Shown: in pieces, positions 62,023 through 64,000 of the stretch
Layout of the letters: the number at the start of each line of letters is the position of its first letter
How positions within the stretch are numbered: the stretch's first letter is position 1
Source: CAIQQQ01 sp040399685
GTDB taxonomy: Bacteria; Pseudomonadota; Alphaproteobacteria; Acetobacterales; Acetobacteraceae
Direction: 5' to 3'
Assembly (NCBI GenBank): GCA_040399685.1
Contig: JBBART010000002.1
Coordinates: forward strand, 248,001-312,000
Length of the DNA: 64,000 nucleotides
Notes under the pieces: generated by a model
The model's input: only the letters and a program-made list of their open reading frames with translations
Told to the model about the DNA's origin: nothing
Database searches by the model: none
Made by a program: the position numbers and the translations under genes

Positions 62023-64000
62023 CTATTTCCGCCCCCGGCCCTTGCGTTTCGCCGGATCGTAACCCCCACCACCCGGCCCGCCCGGTTTTGGCGCCCAGTC
62101 CTTCTTCTGCCGCGCCCCTGCCGACGCAGCCGGCGGCGCTGGCAGGCCGAGATCAAGCGCCTCCAGCCGCTTGATTTCGTCGCGCATCCGCGCCGCCTCC
62201 TCGAATTCCAGGTCGGACGCGGCCTTTCGCATCCGCTTTTCCATCTCGGCGATGGTGGATTTCAAATCCTTGCCGACGAACTCGGTCATGGACGAGTCCG
62301 ACACCGGCTCCACCGTCACGTAATCCTGCTCGAACACGCTGGCGAGCACCTTGCCGATCTGCTTCTTCACCGATTGCGGCGTGATGCCATTGGCCTCGTT
62401 CCAGGCGCGCTGCTTGTTGCGACGACGCTCGGTTTCCTCAATGGCGAAGCGCAGGCTGCGGGTCATGACATCCGCATACAGGATCACCCGGCCATCCACG
62501 TTGCGCGCCGCCCGGCCGATGGTCTGGATCAGCGAAGTCTGCGAGCGCAGGAAGCCTTCCTTGTCGGCATCCAGAATCGCCACCAGCGAGCATTCCGGAA
62601 TATCCAACCCCTCGCGCAGCAGGTTGATGCCGATCAGCACATCGAACACGCCCAGCCGCAGATCGCGGATGATCTCGATACGCTCCAGCGTGTCCACATC
62701 CGAGTGCAGGTAGCGCACCTTCACGCCCTGCTCGGTCAGATATTCCGTCAGATCCTCGGCCATGCGCTTGGTCAGCACCGTGACCAGAATGCGTCCGCCG
62801 GCCGCCACCACGTTGCGGCATTCGCCCAGCAAATCGTCCACCTGGTGTTCCACAGGGCGGATTTCGGTCACCGGGTCGATCAGACCGGTGGGGCGAATGA
62901 CCTGTTCCGCGAAGATGCCGCCGGTGCGCTCCATCTCCCACGGGCCGGGCGTGGCGCTGACGAAGATGGATTGCGGGCGGAATTCGTCCCATTCGCCGAA
63001 TTTCAGCGGCCGGTTGTCGATGCAGGAGGGCAGGCGGAAGCCAAATTCGGACAGCACGGATTTCCGCGCATGGTCGCCGCGCTCCATGCCGCCGATCTGC
63101 GGCACCGTCACGTGGCTTTCATCGAGCACCAGCAGCGCATTTTCTGGCAGATATTCGAACAACGTCGGCGGCGGGTCGCCAGGCCTGCGGCCGGACAGAT
63201 AGCGGGAATAATTCTCAATCGATTTGCAGGACCCCGTGGTCTCCATCATTTCGATATCGAAGGTGCAGCGCTGTTGCAGCCGCTCGGCCTCCAGCAGCTT
63301 TCCATCGGCCACGAACTGGTCCAGCCGCTCGCGCAACTCGGTCTTGATGCCGGCCACCGCCTGCACCAGCGTCGGGCGCGGCGTGACATAGTGGCTGTTC
63401 GGATAGACGGTGATGCTCTCCAACTGGGCGGTCTTGTCGCCGGTCAGCGGGTCGAATTCGGCAATGCTCTCAATCTCGTCGCCGAACAGCACCACGCGCC
63501 AGGCGCGGTCTTCGTAATGCGCGGGGAACATATCCACCGCATCGCCGCGCAGGCGGAACGTGCCACGTGCGAAGGCGGCGTCGTTGCGGCGATATTGCAG
63601 TTCCACCAACGCACGGGCCAGCTTGTCGCGGTCGATCTTGCCGCCCACCTCCAGCTTGATCACCATCCGGCCATAGGTTTCGACCGAACCGATACCGTAG
63701 ATGCACGACACCGACGCCACGATGATGACGTCGTTGCGCTCCAGCAGGGACTGGGTGGCCGAGTGGCGCATCCGGTCGATCTGCTCGTTGATCTGGCTGT
63801 CTTTTTCGATATAGGTGTCGGTCCGCGGCACATAGGCTTCGGGCTGGTAATAGTCGTAGTACGAGACGAAATATTCCACCGCGTTGTCTGGGAAGAACGA
63901 CTTCATCTCGCCGTAAAGCTGGGCGGCCAGGGTTTTGTTCGGCGCCAGGATCAGCGTTGGCCGCTGGATGGCTTCGATGCATTTGGCGATGGTGAACGTT
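62023..64000 (-). CDS. uvrB: Excinuclease ABC subunit B (UvrB), 5' end outside the window
   Basis: The last 658 residues of UvrB are visible. The frame is still open at 64000, starting TFTIAKCIEAIQRPTLILAPNKTLAAQLYGEM, so the Walker A region lies just outside. The beta-hairpin FVSYYDYYQPEAYVP, the helicase motif II LLVLDESH, and SATPGPWE are present. The C-terminal UvrC-binding motif is KAASDLEFEEAARMRDEIKRL. The tail is extended, Gly/Pro/Lys-rich (about 45 residues). It opens DNA at lesions for nucleotide-excision repair with UvrA and UvrC. Confidence 0.97.
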   Translation of the reverse strand, partial: TFTIAKCIEAIQRPTLILAPNKTLAAQLYGEMKSFFPDNAVEYFVSYYDYYQPEAYVPRTDTYIEKDSQINEQIDRMRHSATQSLLERNDVIIVASVSCIYGIGSVETYGRMVIKLEVGGKIDRDKLARALVELQYRRNDAAFARGTFRLRGDAVDMFPAHYEDRAWRVVLFGDEIESIAEFDPLTGDKTAQLESITVYPNSHYVTPRPTLVQAVAGIKTELRERLDQFVADGKLLEAERLQQRCTFDIEMMETTGSCKSIENYSRYLSGRRPGDPPPTLFEYLPENALLVLDESHVTVPQIGGMERGDHARKSVLSEFGFRLPSCIDNRPLKFGEWDEFRPQSIFVSATPGPWEMERTGGIFAEQVIRPTGLIDPVTEIRPVEHQVDDLLGECRNVVAAGGRILVTVLTKRMAEDLTEYLTEQGVKVRYLHSDVDTLERIEIIRDLRLGVFDVLIGINLLREGLDIPECSLVAILDADKEGFLRSQTSLIQTIGRAARNVDGRVILYADVMTRSLRFAIEETERRRNKQRAWNEANGITPQSVKKQIGKVLASVFEQDYVTVEPVSDSSMTEFVGKDLKSTIAEMEKRMRKAASDLEFEEAARMRDEIKRLEALDLGLPAPPAASAGARQKKDWAPKPGGPGGGGYDPAKRKGRGRK

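Overview
The window is about 64 kb of GC-rich bacterial chromosome, densely coding, with many short (ATGA, GTGA or TGATG) overlaps between neighbouring genes. The gene neighbourhoods are alphaproteobacterial: aroQ-accB-accC, lptG-lptD-surA-ksgA, rodZ-like-ispG-hisS-prfA-prmC-DUF4167, and a formate dehydrogenase cluster with DUF6505/DUF6352/DUF3305/DUF3306 partners. Three copies of a T-rich intergenic palindrome of the kind I associate with Acetobacteraceae suggest a member of that family (Rhodospirillales). This placement is inference from gene order and repeats, not from an rRNA gene. I saw no rRNA, tRNA, CRISPR array, insertion sequence or prophage.

Layout. 0.2-12.7 kb: a Bax-inhibitor-like membrane protein, the ybbA-ybbP ABC system divergent from tesA, thpR, aroQ-accBC, an SDR oxidoreductase, yicC-gmk, and an amino-acid ABC importer that lacks its ATPase gene. 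12.8-20.3 kb: the envelope-biogenesis genes lptG-lptD-surA-ksgA, a GlcD/Dld-type FAD oxidase and a YnfA-type membrane protein. 20.4-31.5 kb: a complete membrane-bound formate dehydrogenase locus with a polyferredoxin, a ligase-like protein, four DUF proteins, a TorD-type chaperone fused to a helix-turn-helix domain, a Tat-signal peptide protein, the alpha, beta and gamma subunits, and a 44-residue membrane peptide. 31.5-38.9 kb: a patatin lipoprotein, an OmpA-type lipoprotein, a TPR regulator-like protein, an AT-rich palindrome-bearing control region, and a GAF/PAS histidine kinase interrupted by an in-frame TAA. 39-41.4 kb: an LDH2-type dehydrogenase, an SMP-30 lactonase and a YciI protein. 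41.4-46.6 kb: a sigma-54 two-component system with a probable effector gene, and a pseudo-HtrA/LuxR pair. 46.7-56.4 kb: rodZ-like, ispG, hisS, prfA, prmC, DUF4167, a Nudix protein, an Atm1-type ABC exporter and rpmB. 56.5-64 kb: an atypical kinase, a DUF3857 transglutaminase, a ChaA antiporter, a carboxymuconolactone-decarboxylase-fold protein, a DUF4239 membrane protein and the 3' part of uvrB, which runs off the right edge.

Most worth a second look: (1) a two-component system whose regulator carries GAFTGA and is followed by a near-consensus sigma-54 promoter driving an exported protein with two repeated domains and a His/Met/Gly-rich tail, a ZraSR-ZraP-like arrangement with a different effector; (2) the HTH-TorD fusion in the formate dehydrogenase operon; (3) the HtrA-fold protein with all three catalytic residues replaced, coupled to a LuxR regulator; (4) the three-part palindromic element found only between convergent genes; (5) the stop-interrupted kinase and its palindrome-rich upstream region.
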